DNA from: Methanoculleus thermophilus
Lineage (GTDB): Archaea; Halobacteriota; Methanomicrobia; Methanomicrobiales; Methanoculleaceae
Length of the DNA stretch: 64,000 bases
Direction of reading: 5' to 3'
NCBI RefSeq assembly: GCF_001571405.1
Contig: NZ_BCNX01000007.1
Location: forward strand, 124,001-188,000
Shown here piece after piece: positions 43,310-52,619 of the stretch. Each line of letters opens with the position of its first letter. Within the stretch, counting starts at the first letter, position 1. The notes beneath the pieces are model-generated. The model saw only the letters and a list, made by a program, of their open reading frames with translations. It had not been told where the DNA came from and did no database searches. A program made the translations under genes and the position numbers.

Positions 43310-44641
43310 CTACGCCCGCCGGTATGCCACGGCCGCTCGGACCAACCGTTCAGCAAAGCCTTCCGGGAAGTAGGCGTGGGTGTACTGTCCGACCGCGTTC
43401 TGCACGGAAAGGCCGTCACGGCCGTTGTCGATTCCCCGGCCGCGGAGGAGTTCGACGGCGAACCGTGCATCGGGAGCGCAATCGAGACGCGAGTAGTGAA
43501 ATTCGTGGCCCCGGAACGAGGAGCCCGGTGCAAGCACCGGTGCCCCGCCGACCACCCGGGCCTCCACGTAGCCAAGCCCCTGGATGCGTTTCGTCATCGC
43601 GGCCGACGCCGGGAGGACGCCCGCCATCGGGAAATCACCCTCATCGGTCGTAAGCCGCTCGGTGAGGTAGATGAGCCCCCCGCACTCCGCGTAGACCGGC
43701 ATGCCGTCGCCGACCGCCCGCCGCACGTCCTCACGGCACCGGGAGGCCGCAAGCGCCCCGGCGTGGAGTTCCGGGTAGCCTCCCCCGAGGTAGAGAGCGT
43801 CCACGTCCGGGAGCCGATCCGTCAGAGGTGAGAAGAAGACCAGGTCCGCCCCGGCCCTCACGAGCCGGTCGAGGTTGTCGCGGTAGTAGAAACAGAACGC
43901 CGCGTCATTGGCGACGCCGATACGGACACCTGCATCCGGTCGGGTGGGGACATCCGGAGGCACCGGAAGGGGCGGGGCCGACCGGGCGAGGTCCAGGATC
44001 CCGGAGAGATCGCACGTCTCCTCCACCACCGCACCGAACCGTGCCATCGCCTCGGTCTCGGCCGCCATCGCAAGCCCGAGGTGCCGGCTTTCGACCGCAA
44101 GATCCCTTCTCCGCGGGATCCCGCCGTAGATCGGGAGGCTCTTCGTCTCTTCGATCATGGCAAGATGGCGGGGGCTCCCGATCCGATTAAGGATGATTCC
44201 GGCGACCCGGACAGCCGGATCGAACCCCGCGTAGCCCTGGGCCATGGCGTGGACGCTCCGCGACGCACCCCCTGCATCGACCACGAGAATGACCGGGGCG
44301 TCGAGGATCTTTGCGACGTGCGCCGTGCTCGCGGTATCGGTCCCCTCAAGCCCGTCGAAGAGCCCCATCGCACCCTCGACGACGGCGATATCCGCCCCGG
44401 CGGAGGCACGGACGAACGTCTCCCGTACTCCCGCCTCTCCCATCATATAGGGATCGAGGTTGCGGGACGTCCGGCCGCAGATGGCCGAGTGATGCGTGGG
44501 ATCGATGAAATCCGGGCCCACTTTGAAGGGCTGGACGGCGAGCCCACGGGCGGTGAGCGCCGCCATCAGGCCGCTTGCAAGCGTGGTCTTGCCGCAGCCG
44601 CTGTGGGTTCCCGCGATGACGATTCGTGGAATCGGGCGCAT
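43310..44641 (-). CDS. cbiA: Cobyrinate a,c-diamide synthase (CbiA/CfbB family)
   Basis: ATP-dependent amidation of corrin side chains a and c. In methanogens the homologue CfbB does the same to Ni-sirohydrochlorin for F430, so either is possible; proximity to cobalt genes favours CbiA. The 443-residue product has the P-loop AGTHSGCGKTT (about 10-20), KVGPDFIDPTHHSAICGRTS, VVEGAMGLFDG, and a class I glutaminase domain with nucleophile Cys in VYAECGGLIYLTE (about residue 318) and GHEFHYS. TATA-like ATATTTATCT at 44680-44671 gives a short leader. Divergent from cbiM. Confidence 0.88.
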   Translation of the reverse strand: MRPIPRIVIAGTHSGCGKTTLASGLMAALTARGLAVQPFKVGPDFIDPTHHSAICGRTSRNLDPYMMGEAGVRETFVRASAGADIAVVEGAMGLFDGLEGTDTASTAHVAKILDAPVILVVDAGGASRSVHAMAQGYAGFDPAVRVAGIILNRIGSPRHLAMIEETKSLPIYGGIPRRRDLAVESRHLGLAMAAETEAMARFGAVVEETCDLSGILDLARSAPPLPVPPDVPTRPDAGVRIGVANDAAFCFYYRDNLDRLVRAGADLVFFSPLTDRLPDVDALYLGGGYPELHAGALAASRCREDVRRAVGDGMPVYAECGGLIYLTERLTTDEGDFPMAGVLPASAAMTKRIQGLGYVEARVVGGAPVLAPGSSFRGHEFHYSRLDCAPDARFAVELLRGRGIDNGRDGLSVQNAVGQYTHAYFPEGFAERLVRAAVAYRRA

Positions 44642-44670
44642 AGCGTTCCAGTACTCATCAATACCGCAGA

Positions 44671-44735
44671 AGATAAATATGAGGGAGAATAACCAGCATA
44701 TATCAAAATATTTTTAGTTATAACAAATTAATTTG
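44671..44735. promoter_or_regulatory. cbiA-cbiM divergent control region
   Basis: The gap holds a minus-strand TATA candidate (AGATAAATAT, 44671-44680) for cbiA, an AT-rich tract toward cbiM, and CAAATTAATTTG at 44724-44735, a perfect 12-base palindrome about 35 bases before the cbiM ATG. The palindrome could bind a metal or cobalamin regulator. I see no cobalamin riboswitch. Confidence 0.4.
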
Positions 44736-44769
44736 ATTGCACCGCCAGGAGGGCGGTCGGGTGATCATC

Positions 44770-45462
44770 ATGCACATCATGGAAGGATTCTTACCAAGCC
44801 CCTGGTGGGAGATCTGGTTCCTCGTCTCCCTGCCCTTCATCGTCATCGGACTGTACCAACTCGACAGGCTCGTCAAAGAGAAACGAGAAGCCCTGCCGCT
44901 TCTTGCGGTCGCAGGCGCATTCGTCTTCGTCCTCTCCTCGCTCAAACTCCCCTCGTTCAACGGGAGTTGCTCCCATCCCACGGGGACGGGGCTTGGCGGC
45001 ATCCTCTTTGGCCCCTGCATCGCCGCCGTCCTCGGCCTGATCGTCCTCATCTTCCAGGCGGTCTTCCTCGCCCACGGCGGGATCACCACCCTCGGGGCGA
45101 ACGTCTTCTCGATGGGGATCGCGGGGCCCGCCGTCGCCTACCTCATCTATAAAGCCGGGACCCGGGCGGGTGCAAACACCTACGCGACGGTCTTCCTTGC
45201 CGCTGCCCTTGCCGACCTCGTTACGTACGTCGTCACCTCCATCCAGCTTGCGCTCGCATTTCCCGCAGCCACCGGGTTTTTTGAGGCGTTCTCGGCCTTC
45301 GCCGCGATCTTTGCCGTCACCCAGGTCCCGCTCGCCATCGTGGAAGGAGCGGTGATTGCACTCGTCTTCAAGTATATCGTCCAGCTCAAACCCGAGATCC
45401 TCACCCGCCTAAACCTCCTATCCGAAAGCACCGTCAAGAAACTCCAGGAGGCCGCCGCATGA
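44770..45462 (+). CDS. cbiM: Cobalt transporter membrane component CbiM
   Basis: Substrate-specificity subunit of the ECF-type cobalt importer. The 230-residue protein begins MHIMEGFLPSPWWE; the N-terminal Met-His with a second conserved His is the metal-binding site, which fixes the start at 44770 even though the frame opens earlier. FNGSCSHPTGTGLGGILFGP and HGGITTLGANVFSMGIAGPA are family signatures. Six membrane helices. It heads cbiMNQO and overlaps cbiN by 4 bases. Confidence 0.95.
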   Translation: MHIMEGFLPSPWWEIWFLVSLPFIVIGLYQLDRLVKEKREALPLLAVAGAFVFVLSSLKLPSFNGSCSHPTGTGLGGILFGPCIAAVLGLIVLIFQAVFLAHGGITTLGANVFSMGIAGPAVAYLIYKAGTRAGANTYATVFLAAALADLVTYVVTSIQLALAFPAATGFFEAFSAFAAIFAVTQVPLAIVEGAVIALVFKYIVQLKPEILTRLNLLSESTVKKLQEAAA

Positions 45463-45749
45463 AGTATCGTATGGAGATCGCGGTCGCCGCAATCATCATC
45501 ATCTTTGCCGCGGTCTTTCTCGTTCAGGACGCCGCGATCCGGGCCTCCGGAGAGGAGGCCTGGGGCGGGGCAGACGGCGAGGCCGCCGCCCTCATCGAGG
45601 CTTCAGGCTACGAGCCCTGGACGGAGTCCTCCTGGGTGCCCCCGAGCGGTGAGATAGAGTCGCTCCTCTTTGCCCTCCAGGCCGCCATCGGTGCCGTGAT
45701 CATCGGCTACATATTCGGCTACTGGCATGGCAGCAGGAAAACCGCCTGA
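45459..45749 (+). CDS. cbiN: Cobalt transporter component CbiN
   Basis: A 96-residue protein with two membrane helices (VAAIIIIFAAVFLV and FALQAAIGAVIIGYIFGYW) and an extracellular loop with GADGEAAALIEASGYEPWTE, the CbiN pattern. It helps CbiM load cobalt. Its ATG overlaps the cbiM stop. Confidence 0.92.
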   Translation: MKYRMEIAVAAIIIIFAAVFLVQDAAIRASGEEAWGGADGEAAALIEASGYEPWTESSWVPPSGEIESLLFALQAAIGAVIIGYIFGYWHGSRKTA

Positions 45750-45792
45750 TTTTTTGACGGACCGGTCAACTCGGTAAGGGGACGGGACTACC

Positions 45793-46569
45793 GTGCACAA
45801 TATCCTCGATGACTATGCTCAGACAAACGGTCTGCGGCAGATAAACCCGGGGCTTAAACTCTTCATCGGAATTGCGAGCATCCTCCTCTGCGTCTCGTCC
45901 CCAGGACCCGTCGCCCCTCTCTTCGTCTCAGCCTCGATGAGCGCTGCGATCCTAGTCCTGGCAAAGATTCCGGTCCGGTTCTACACCCGGCTCCTCCTCA
46001 TCCCGGTCTCGTTTGCGGCAATGAGCATCGCCGTGATCCTCTTCATCACCCCAGGAGGAGACGTCCTCCTCGAGGTCCCCGGTCTTCCCCTCACGATCAC
46101 GGCCGGGGGGGCAAACCTCGCCGCCCTCCTCCTCGCCCGGGTCTTCGGGGGGATGTGCTCGCTCTTCTTCATCGCGCTCACGACCCCGATGGCCGAGATT
46201 CTCGAGATCCTCCAGCGACTCCGGGTGCCCGCCGTCTTTGTCGATCTTACCATGCTCACCTACCGGTTCATCTTCATCCTCATCGAAGAGGCGGGCCAGA
46301 TCTATCGTGCGCAGGTGATGCGCCTCGGTTACGGCCGGTTCCGGGAATCGATCCAGTCGTTTGGGATGCTTGCCGGAGCCCTCTTCCTCCGCACCTGGGA
46401 GAGCGGCGAAGCCCTGATCCTCGCGATGGACGCACGCTGCTACGACGGCAGGCTCACCCTCCCCGGTGAACCCCGATCCATCTCCGCCACAGCGGTTGCG
46501 GCCGCCCTCCTCTATCTCCTGGCCGCCCTCGGAATCCTGCTCTCTACCGGAGGTCTGACACTCATATGA
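45793..46569 (+). CDS. cbiQ: Cobalt transporter transmembrane component CbiQ
   Basis: A 258-residue ECF T-component. It starts with GTG (MHNILDDYAQTNGLRQINPG) and has five or six membrane helices plus the coupling motifs that contact the ATPase, with Ala-Arg-Cys in LAMDARCYDGR near residue 217 and MRLGYGRFRESI. It follows cbiN by 43 bases and overlaps cbiO by 4. Confidence 0.92.
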   Translation: MHNILDDYAQTNGLRQINPGLKLFIGIASILLCVSSPGPVAPLFVSASMSAAILVLAKIPVRFYTRLLLIPVSFAAMSIAVILFITPGGDVLLEVPGLPLTITAGGANLAALLLARVFGGMCSLFFIALTTPMAEILEILQRLRVPAVFVDLTMLTYRFIFILIEEAGQIYRAQVMRLGYGRFRESIQSFGMLAGALFLRTWESGEALILAMDARCYDGRLTLPGEPRSISATAVAAALLYLLAALGILLSTGGLTLI

Positions 46570-47771
46570 CGACACCACTGCTTGAGACCAAGAACGTCAC
46601 CTACGCCTACCCAAACGGTCCTGCCGCCCTCGCCGGGGTGAGCATCAAGATCGCCGCCGGCTCGAAGACCGCCCTCGTCGGGCCGAACGGCGCCGGGAAA
46701 TCGACGCTCCTCCTGATGCTCAACGGCATGATCCGACCCGATTCGGGAGAGGTCCGCTTTGGCGGCCGACCGATTGCATACGATAACCAAAGTCTCCGGG
46801 AACTGCGCCGCCGGGTCGGATTCGTCTTCCAGAACCCCGACGTCCAGATAATCGCCCCGACCGTTGAGGCGGACGTGGCCTTCGGGCCGGTGAACCTCGG
46901 TCTTTCCCCCGACGCCGTCCGGCGGGCGGTCCGGGACGCCCTCGGCTATGTCGGGCTCCAGGGTTACGAGAAGCGGCCTCCCCACCACATCTCCGGCGGG
47001 GAGAAGAAGCGCGTCGCCATCGCCGGTATCCTCGCGATGGAGCCGGCGGTCCTCGTCTTCGACGAACCGACGAACACCCTCGACCCCGCGAGCTCTGAGG
47101 AGGTGATGGAGCTCCTCGACGAACTCGCCTCCAGCGGCCGGACGGTGCTCGTATCGACGCACGACGTCGAGCTCGCCTACCGCTGGGCCGACTCGGTCAT
47201 CCTCATGGCGCATGGCAGGGTCCTTGCCCGTGGGCCGCCGGAAGAGGTCTTCTCGGACCACGCCCTCCTTGCCACCGCCCGCCTAAAACCACCAGCCCTG
47301 CTCGACCTCTACAACGAGCTTGGGCTACGGCGCATCATCGACCGCGACGTCCCGCCTAAGAGCGTGCTTGAGTTCACCGACCGGATCGAGCGGGTGCTGC
47401 ACGGCCACGTCCCGGCACGGAACGGGACCGGGACGATCTACCTCTGCAACGCCGACCGGACCGGCGGCGACGAGGTTCGGGCGCTCCTGGAGCGCGGAGA
47501 GGTCGATCACGTCGGGGCAATGGGCACACGCGCAAAGGAGTTCGCGAACCGAGAGCGGATCATCCTCGATTACACCTACGGTGTCATCGACAAGTGCATC
47601 CTAAAGGCGCTCATCGGCGAGAACTCGCTCATCATCACCACCGGGGGTATGGTCGAGCATGTCCACCGCCGGATCGGGGAGTACGGCGCCGAGAGCGGAC
47701 GCAAACTCATCGTGACACCGGTGCAAGAGACGTTGACCCCGGTACCCGACCGCGAGAGGATACCGGAATAA
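46566..47771 (+). CDS. cbiO: Cobalt transporter ATPase CbiO with a C-terminal extension
   Basis: A 401-residue ABC ATPase that powers cobalt uptake. Walker A GPNGAGKST (39-47), Q-loop FVFQNPDVQI, signature HISGGEKKR (about 141-149), Walker B AVLVFDEPTNTLDP (about 160-173) and the switch His in VSTHDVEL. Usual length is about 280. The final ~115 residues form a separate domain with alternating strands and helices (GTGTIYLCNADRTGGDEVRA ... NSLIITTGGMVEHVHRRIGE), of no family I recognise. It may sense metal or couple to another factor. Confidence 0.92.
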   Translation: MTTPLLETKNVTYAYPNGPAALAGVSIKIAAGSKTALVGPNGAGKSTLLLMLNGMIRPDSGEVRFGGRPIAYDNQSLRELRRRVGFVFQNPDVQIIAPTVEADVAFGPVNLGLSPDAVRRAVRDALGYVGLQGYEKRPPHHISGGEKKRVAIAGILAMEPAVLVFDEPTNTLDPASSEEVMELLDELASSGRTVLVSTHDVELAYRWADSVILMAHGRVLARGPPEEVFSDHALLATARLKPPALLDLYNELGLRRIIDRDVPPKSVLEFTDRIERVLHGHVPARNGTGTIYLCNADRTGGDEVRALLERGEVDHVGAMGTRAKEFANRERIILDYTYGVIDKCILKALIGENSLIITTGGMVEHVHRRIGEYGAESGRKLIVTPVQETLTPVPDRERIPE

Positions 47772-47886
47772 TCGGGGCGGTAATTGTCCCGGAGTGAGCT
47801 TATGGTCCGGGCAGACTGGTTTGTCCCCTGACCATCATCAACGTTCGGGCGAAGATTAATCCGATACCGGTACCTGTGGATATCTT

Positions 47887-49386
47887 ATGATGGTCGAGGA
47901 GGTGCTGCACAGGATATCGGAGCAGGCAAAACGGAAACGGATGAGCCTGCCCGACCATAAGACAAAGATCGTCTGTACCATCGGGCCCGCATCCCGTTCC
48001 CGGGAGGTGCTCGTCCGGATGATCCAGGCCGGCATGGACGTCGCCCGGCTCAACCTCTCCCACGGATCGTTCGACGAGCACCGGGAGACCATCCGCAACA
48101 TCCGGGCCGCCGCGGATGATGCCGGGCTCCCGGTCACGATCCTGATCGATCTGCCCGGACCCAAGATCCGGATCGGCGATCTTGCGATCGAGCCGCTGGA
48201 ACTCCACAAAGGCGAGGTCGTCACCCTCACCACCGCCCCGGCGGCCGGCGATCCCACACGGATCCCTGTCGAGTTCGAGCAGTTTCCGCAGCTGGTCTCG
48301 GAAGGGAGCATCATCTACCTCAGCGACGGGTTCCTCCAACTCCGGGTCAATGAGGTCGCGGGATCGGACGTCCGGGCAACGGTGATCGTCGGCGGCCCCC
48401 TCCTCTCGCGCAAGGGGATGAGCATCGTGGGCGGCGGAGGAGTCCTCGCAGTCAGCGCCCTGACCGACCGCGACCGAGAGTGCATCGATTTCGGGCTTGG
48501 AGAAGGGCTCGATACGTTCAGTATATCCTTCATCGAGCGGCCGGAGGACATCCTGAGAGCCAGAGAGCATGCGGCCCGGTCCGGGAAGACCATCAAGGTG
48601 ATCTCAAAGATCGAACGGCAGGAGGCGCTCGCAAACATCGACGGGATCCTCCGGGAGACCGACGGCGTCATGATTGCCCGCGGCGACCTCGGGGTCCAGA
48701 TCCCCATTGAGGAGGTTCCTGCGGTGCAGAAACGGATCATCCAGAAGGCCAATATCCTCGGCCGGCCGGTGATCACCGCCACCCAGATGCTGATGTCGAT
48801 GACCGACAACATCCGGCCGACACGAGCGGAGGTGACCGATGTCGCAAACGCCATTCTCGATGGGACGGATGCCGTCATGCTCTCCGAAGAGACGTCCATC
48901 GGGAAGTACCCGGTCGAGACGGTCGCGATGATGGCAAAGATTGCCCGTTCGACCGAGGAGAAACGCTCGAGTATCGGGCCGGGGTGCAACCTGCTCGGCT
49001 ATTTCCGGCAGGGAAAAGGCCGGGAGAAGATCACCGTCAACGATGTCGTCTCGTTAAACGTCATCGAGGCACTGGACGCTCTCAATATCCGGTTCGTGCT
49101 GACGCCCACCCGCTCGGGGATCACGCCGAGGAATATCTCCCGGTTCAAGCCTGAAGCCTGGGTCCTCGCGTTCACCCGGAACCCGAGCACAGCCAAGTTT
49201 CTGGCGTTCTCCTACGGGGTCAGGCCGTTCCTGATCCGGAGCGAGAAGGAATACTGGCACGGAGCGATCCTGGACGCGATCCGGGACTGGGGCCTGATCG
49301 AACCCGGCGAGCGCGTGGTGCTGACCGAAGGGGTCTCCCCGGGGCGTGAGGGCACGGACTCGCTCATCATCCTGACCGTTGATTAA
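47887..49386 (+). CDS. pyk: Pyruvate kinase
   Basis: Transfers phosphate from PEP to ADP; in a methanogen probably for glycogen breakdown or carbon balance. The 499-residue protein has TKIVCTIGPASRSREVLVRM, MDVARLNLSHGSFDEHRETI, the active-site IKVISKIERQEALANIDGIL and DGVMIARGDLGVQIP, ITATQMLMSM and DAVMLSEETSIGKYPVETV. The C-terminal domain is present but divergent. The usual N-terminus would be near MSLPDHKTKIV, so the first 18 residues may be an extension or the start may be at 47941. It stands alone. Confidence 0.93.
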   Translation: MMVEEVLHRISEQAKRKRMSLPDHKTKIVCTIGPASRSREVLVRMIQAGMDVARLNLSHGSFDEHRETIRNIRAAADDAGLPVTILIDLPGPKIRIGDLAIEPLELHKGEVVTLTTAPAAGDPTRIPVEFEQFPQLVSEGSIIYLSDGFLQLRVNEVAGSDVRATVIVGGPLLSRKGMSIVGGGGVLAVSALTDRDRECIDFGLGEGLDTFSISFIERPEDILRAREHAARSGKTIKVISKIERQEALANIDGILRETDGVMIARGDLGVQIPIEEVPAVQKRIIQKANILGRPVITATQMLMSMTDNIRPTRAEVTDVANAILDGTDAVMLSEETSIGKYPVETVAMMAKIARSTEEKRSSIGPGCNLLGYFRQGKGREKITVNDVVSLNVIEALDALNIRFVLTPTRSGITPRNISRFKPEAWVLAFTRNPSTAKFLAFSYGVRPFLIRSEKEYWHGAILDAIRDWGLIEPGERVVLTEGVSPGREGTDSLIILTVD

Positions 49387-49441
49387 AGAGACCCCCGGCA
49401 CAACAAACCCTATCCCGGTGGGGAGCGAACACCTACAGTAG

Positions 49442-50413
49442 ATGGGAGCGGCCGCATCAGAGAAGCGTGAGGTTCCGGGCCAGGACGGCGTGCTCAAAGA
49501 GAAGACTGCACGCCTCTCGGTCGCTTCGAATGCATTTCTTGTGACGGCGAAACTCGCCGTCGGATTTGCCATCGGCTCGATCAGTATCATATCCGAGGCA
49601 ATTCACTCCGCTATCGACCTGATTGCCGCGATCATCGCCTACTTCTCGGTCCGGCAGTCTGCCCGGCCCCCCGATGAGTGCCACACCTTCGGGCACGGGA
49701 AGTACGAGAGCATATCGGGGCTCCTTGAGGCGGTCCTGATCCTCGCAGCCGCCCTCCTGATCATCAGCGAGGCGGCGGGAAACCTCCTTGGCGAGGGGGA
49801 GACGCTGGACGTCGACGGGCTCGGGCTCGGTATCGCGGTCATGCTGCTCTCGGCCGGGGTGAACCTCTACGTCTCGTCCCGGTTGATGAGAGTGGCAAAG
49901 CAGACCGAGTCGATAGCGCTCGAGAGCGATGCCTGGCACCTGCGGACCGACGTCTACACCTCCGCCGGGGTCGTGGCCGGGCTCGTCCTGATCCGGCTGA
50001 CCGGTCTTGTCGTCCTCGATTCTATCGTTGCGCTCGCGGTCGCCGTCATCATCCTCCGGGCGGCCTTCGATCTTATCCGGCGCTCGTTTGAGGACCTCGT
50101 CGACCGGAGTCTTCCCCCAGATGAGGAGAGCCGGATCCGGGAGATCATCAGCAGCCACTGCACGGACGTCATCGGGTTCCACCGGCTCCGGACCCGCCGG
50201 TCGGGACCGAACCGGTTCGTGGACCTCCACCTTGTCGTCCCGAGGACCGCGACCCTCGAGGAGGCGTACGGTATCGTAAAAGAGGTGGAAGACGACGTCA
50301 AACGGGAGTTCCCCCGGACAAGCGTCACGATCCGGGTCCAGCCCTGCACCGGCGAGGACTGCCCGGCTTGCGCGATCTATACTGTGTGCGATCACGCGGT
50401 GCACCGGGACTGA
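49442..50413 (+). CDS. Cation diffusion facilitator family transporter
   Basis: A 323-residue divalent metal/proton antiporter. Transport-site residues are visible in helix 2 (EAIHSAIDL, His and Asp) and helix 5 (DAWHLRTDVYTS, His and Asp). FGHGKYESISGLLEAVL is the family linker. The cytoplasmic C-terminal domain runs from about residue 215 and ends with CTGEDCPACAIYTVC, a Cys-rich tail that may bind metal. Direction is probably efflux; the metal (Zn, Fe, Mn or Co) is not known. Confidence 0.9.
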   Translation: MGAAASEKREVPGQDGVLKEKTARLSVASNAFLVTAKLAVGFAIGSISIISEAIHSAIDLIAAIIAYFSVRQSARPPDECHTFGHGKYESISGLLEAVLILAAALLIISEAAGNLLGEGETLDVDGLGLGIAVMLLSAGVNLYVSSRLMRVAKQTESIALESDAWHLRTDVYTSAGVVAGLVLIRLTGLVVLDSIVALAVAVIILRAAFDLIRRSFEDLVDRSLPPDEESRIREIISSHCTDVIGFHRLRTRRSGPNRFVDLHLVVPRTATLEEAYGIVKEVEDDVKREFPRTSVTIRVQPCTGEDCPACAIYTVCDHAVHRD

Positions 50414-50422
50414 CCGCCGCTC

Positions 50423-50971
50423 TCAGAGCAGCACTGCAAGAACGAGGCAGGCCACGACCGGGACGACGAGGTTGTCGTCCACGGGGCTTGCGAGTTCCGC
50501 AAGGCCGGCGATCGCGGCGGTCAAAAGAGCGATCGGCGGCGGGACGATGAGAGAGAGCACAACCGCCGTCACCACAATTCCGGCGGATGTGCCCTCAAGG
50601 GACTTGTGGTTGTAGATCCGGGTCCGGCCGAACCGGACGCCGACAAGCGTGGTGACGCTGTCAAGGAGCGAGAGCACAACAAGTCCGGCGAAGGCAATCC
50701 CTTTTGGGAAGAATACAAGGCAGAAGAGGGCACCGATAGCAAAGAAGAGAGCTCCTCTACCCGGGACGGCATCCCGCCGCTCAAGACCCGCAAGGATCCG
50801 CGAGATGACCGGGATGGTGTAGCCACGGGAGACGGCGTCGGAGAGGATGGACCCACCAAAGAGGGCAATCATGAGGACTGCAAGGGCGAGGTCGCGGTCA
50901 AAGAGGAGGACAAAGCCCGCGATCCCGAGCCCGAAGACGAGGTGGACGACCTGCCGGAGCGACTCGTTCAT
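50423..50971 (-). CDS. Polyprenol/dolichol kinase-like membrane protein
   Basis: A hydrophobic protein of about 182 residues (or 204 from an earlier Met at 51037). It starts MNESLRQVVHLVFGLGIAGF, typical of the diacylglycerol/polyprenol kinase family (with CTP:phosphatidate cytidylyltransferase relatives), and has SLLDSVTTLVGVRFGRTRIY followed by NHKSLEGTSAGIVVTAV, the family signature KSLEGT. GGAGAGG stands right before the ATG at 50971, rather close. Likely role in isoprenoid-phosphate recycling for glycosylation. It converges on the CDF gene. Confidence 0.75.
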   Translation of the reverse strand: MNESLRQVVHLVFGLGIAGFVLLFDRDLALAVLMIALFGGSILSDAVSRGYTIPVISRILAGLERRDAVPGRGALFFAIGALFCLVFFPKGIAFAGLVVLSLLDSVTTLVGVRFGRTRIYNHKSLEGTSAGIVVTAVVLSLIVPPPIALLTAAIAGLAELASPVDDNLVVPVVACLVLAVLL

Positions 50972-51286
50972 CCTCTCCGGTATCGGCGTGCAGACGGTTA
51001 AACTCTCGTCTGGTCGCAACATCACCGCGAGCGGCATTCCCGTATGATGGCCCGGGCATCCTCGCGGATATTCTCAAGCGCGGCTTCTACGTTTGCGACC
51101 GTGCGAGAGTGCACTCTCCCCGGTGCCGGCCTCGACGCTTGGTATGGGAACCGGGGCTGTCGGGCGGGGGTCATGCACGTATCCTCGTCCTCCACAGACT
51201 TGAAGAACCTGCCTAGAATCACTTCGATAACGTATTATCCCGATACACTAAATTTGAACTACATCTCCCACCCGGGCGACCGTATC

Positions 51287-51991
51287 ATGACCGCGGAACA
51301 CACACCCAGACCAGAGGGTTGGAAGGCTCTTTTCGCGAACCCCTACATCATCATTCCCATCAAGTTCATCCTCCCGCTTGCCATCATTCCCGCGGTCATT
51401 GCGGCGCTCTACCTGACTGAGCCCTACGAACGATTCCTGATCATCTCCGGGCTGATCGCCGCCTACTTCGTCCCCCCGGCCGGGAAGGAGACGATCATCC
51501 CCCTCGCGATCATCGCGGGTTATCCCTGGTGGCTCATCACGGCCGTGATCTTCCTCCTCGACGTCGCCGTCTCTCTCTTTGTCGTCTGGAACTTCGATCT
51601 GGCTCTGAAGATCCCCTTCATCGGCCGGCTGATTGAGAGCGGGATGACGTTCGGCAGGAACTACACCGAGCGCCAGCCATGGCTCAGGCGGTTCTCTACG
51701 ATCGGGCTCATCCTCTTTGTCTTCTTCCCGCTCCAGGGGACGGGGGCGATGAACGGGGCGATCCTCGGGCGACTGCTCGGGCTGAGCGGACGGCGGGTCT
51801 TTGGTTGCGTCTGCACGGGATCGCTTGCCTCCTGCCTCGTCTTTGCCCTCGGCGCCGACGTGCTCCTGGAGATCTACCGCGAGGATCCTACACTCGGGAT
51901 CGGGATCCTGGTCGGGATCGTTGCTGCGATCGTGGCCGCGGCCGCGGGCTGGCTTATGCATAAGAGGCGGCTCCGTGAACGGCGGCCATGA
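51287..51991 (+). CDS. Small multi-drug export family membrane protein
   Basis: A 234-residue protein with about six membrane helices. PPAGKETIIPLAIIAGYPWW and FPLQGTGAMNGAILGRLLGL with the GATGxGxxxG-like pattern fit the Sm_multidrug_ex family (PF06695). Its role is not established. The start at 51287 (MTAEHTPRPEGWKAL) was preferred to upstream in-frame codons. The C-terminal 40 residues recur in a degenerate form near 52860. Confidence 0.75.
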   Translation: MTAEHTPRPEGWKALFANPYIIIPIKFILPLAIIPAVIAALYLTEPYERFLIISGLIAAYFVPPAGKETIIPLAIIAGYPWWLITAVIFLLDVAVSLFVVWNFDLALKIPFIGRLIESGMTFGRNYTERQPWLRRFSTIGLILFVFFPLQGTGAMNGAILGRLLGLSGRRVFGCVCTGSLASCLVFALGADVLLEIYREDPTLGIGILVGIVAAIVAAAAGWLMHKRRLRERRP

Positions 51992-52030
51992 TGGCTGCTG
52001 TTTTCGGTGGAAACCGAAGTAATTTCGCAG

Positions 52031-52040
52031 TATTTATATC
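52031..52040 (+). promoter_or_regulatory. TATA box before the Cache-like gene
   Basis: TATTTATATC is 37-46 bases before the ATG at 52077. GAGG lies 7 bases before the ATG. Confidence 0.5.
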
Positions 52041-52076
52041 CTTCCAAGTCATTGCTACCATTTACGAGGCTTTTAA

Positions 52077-52619
52077 ATGAATTCAGTGTCGTATCCTAGG
52101 ATTGCCCCGTTTTTGGCGATTCTGGTTGCGATATGCGTGGGGGTTGCGATCGGCGTCGGTTTTGTGGTGCTTGACCAGCCGGTGGCGCCATCCGATCCCG
52201 CGACCGAGCATGATGCTACGGTGCTCCTTACACATCTTCAGTCCGATATCTCCACGGTGCTCGAGGCGCTCGATGGCCGCCTGAGCCACGTTGCCTTCGG
52301 GGATACTGGCCTAAGCGAGAGCACCACCCGCGGTGTCCCTGTGAACCTCAACTGGTCGGATCTTGAGATTGTCTGTGGGACGCTCCCTGATGCGGACGGG
52401 GGGATCGTTGCGGCCGATCCGGCCTTCGACATCGATGGCCAGAGTCCCGAGGATCAGGACCACGCCCTTACGTCGGAGGTGTTCCCGGAGGTGATCGTCA
52501 CGACGCCGGTCTTCTCGGGAGAGGAGCCCTCCTCAGGGGCTACCCCGGTCACTTTCTCTCTGTATGATCTGCTTGACGGGATTGCCGACCCGGCGGCGAA
52601 CGACACCACAACGAGGTGA
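52077..52619 (+). CDS. Truncated membrane-anchored sensor-like protein
   Basis: A 180-residue product with an N-terminal hydrophobic anchor (APFLAILVAICVGVAIGVGF) and an extracytoplasmic domain resembling a Cache-type sensor: LQSDISTVLEALDGRLSHVA, then VFPEVIVTTPVFSGEEPSSG and FSLYDLLDGIADPAAND. It stops early. About 20 bases past the stop, another frame reads TTTGLHG, which in the second copy downstream is near the true C-terminus. So an internal deletion and frameshift removed the middle of the domain. It may no longer work. Confidence 0.6.
   Translation: MNSVSYPRIAPFLAILVAICVGVAIGVGFVVLDQPVAPSDPATEHDATVLLTHLQSDISTVLEALDGRLSHVAFGDTGLSESTTRGVPVNLNWSDLEIVCGTLPDADGGIVAADPAFDIDGQSPEDQDHALTSEVFPEVIVTTPVFSGEEPSSGATPVTFSLYDLLDGIADPAANDTTTR

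Noticed and set aside
44642-44769. Cobalamin riboswitch upstream of cbiM
   Set aside because: The gap is only 128 bases, AT-rich, and lacks the B12-box-like conserved sequence.
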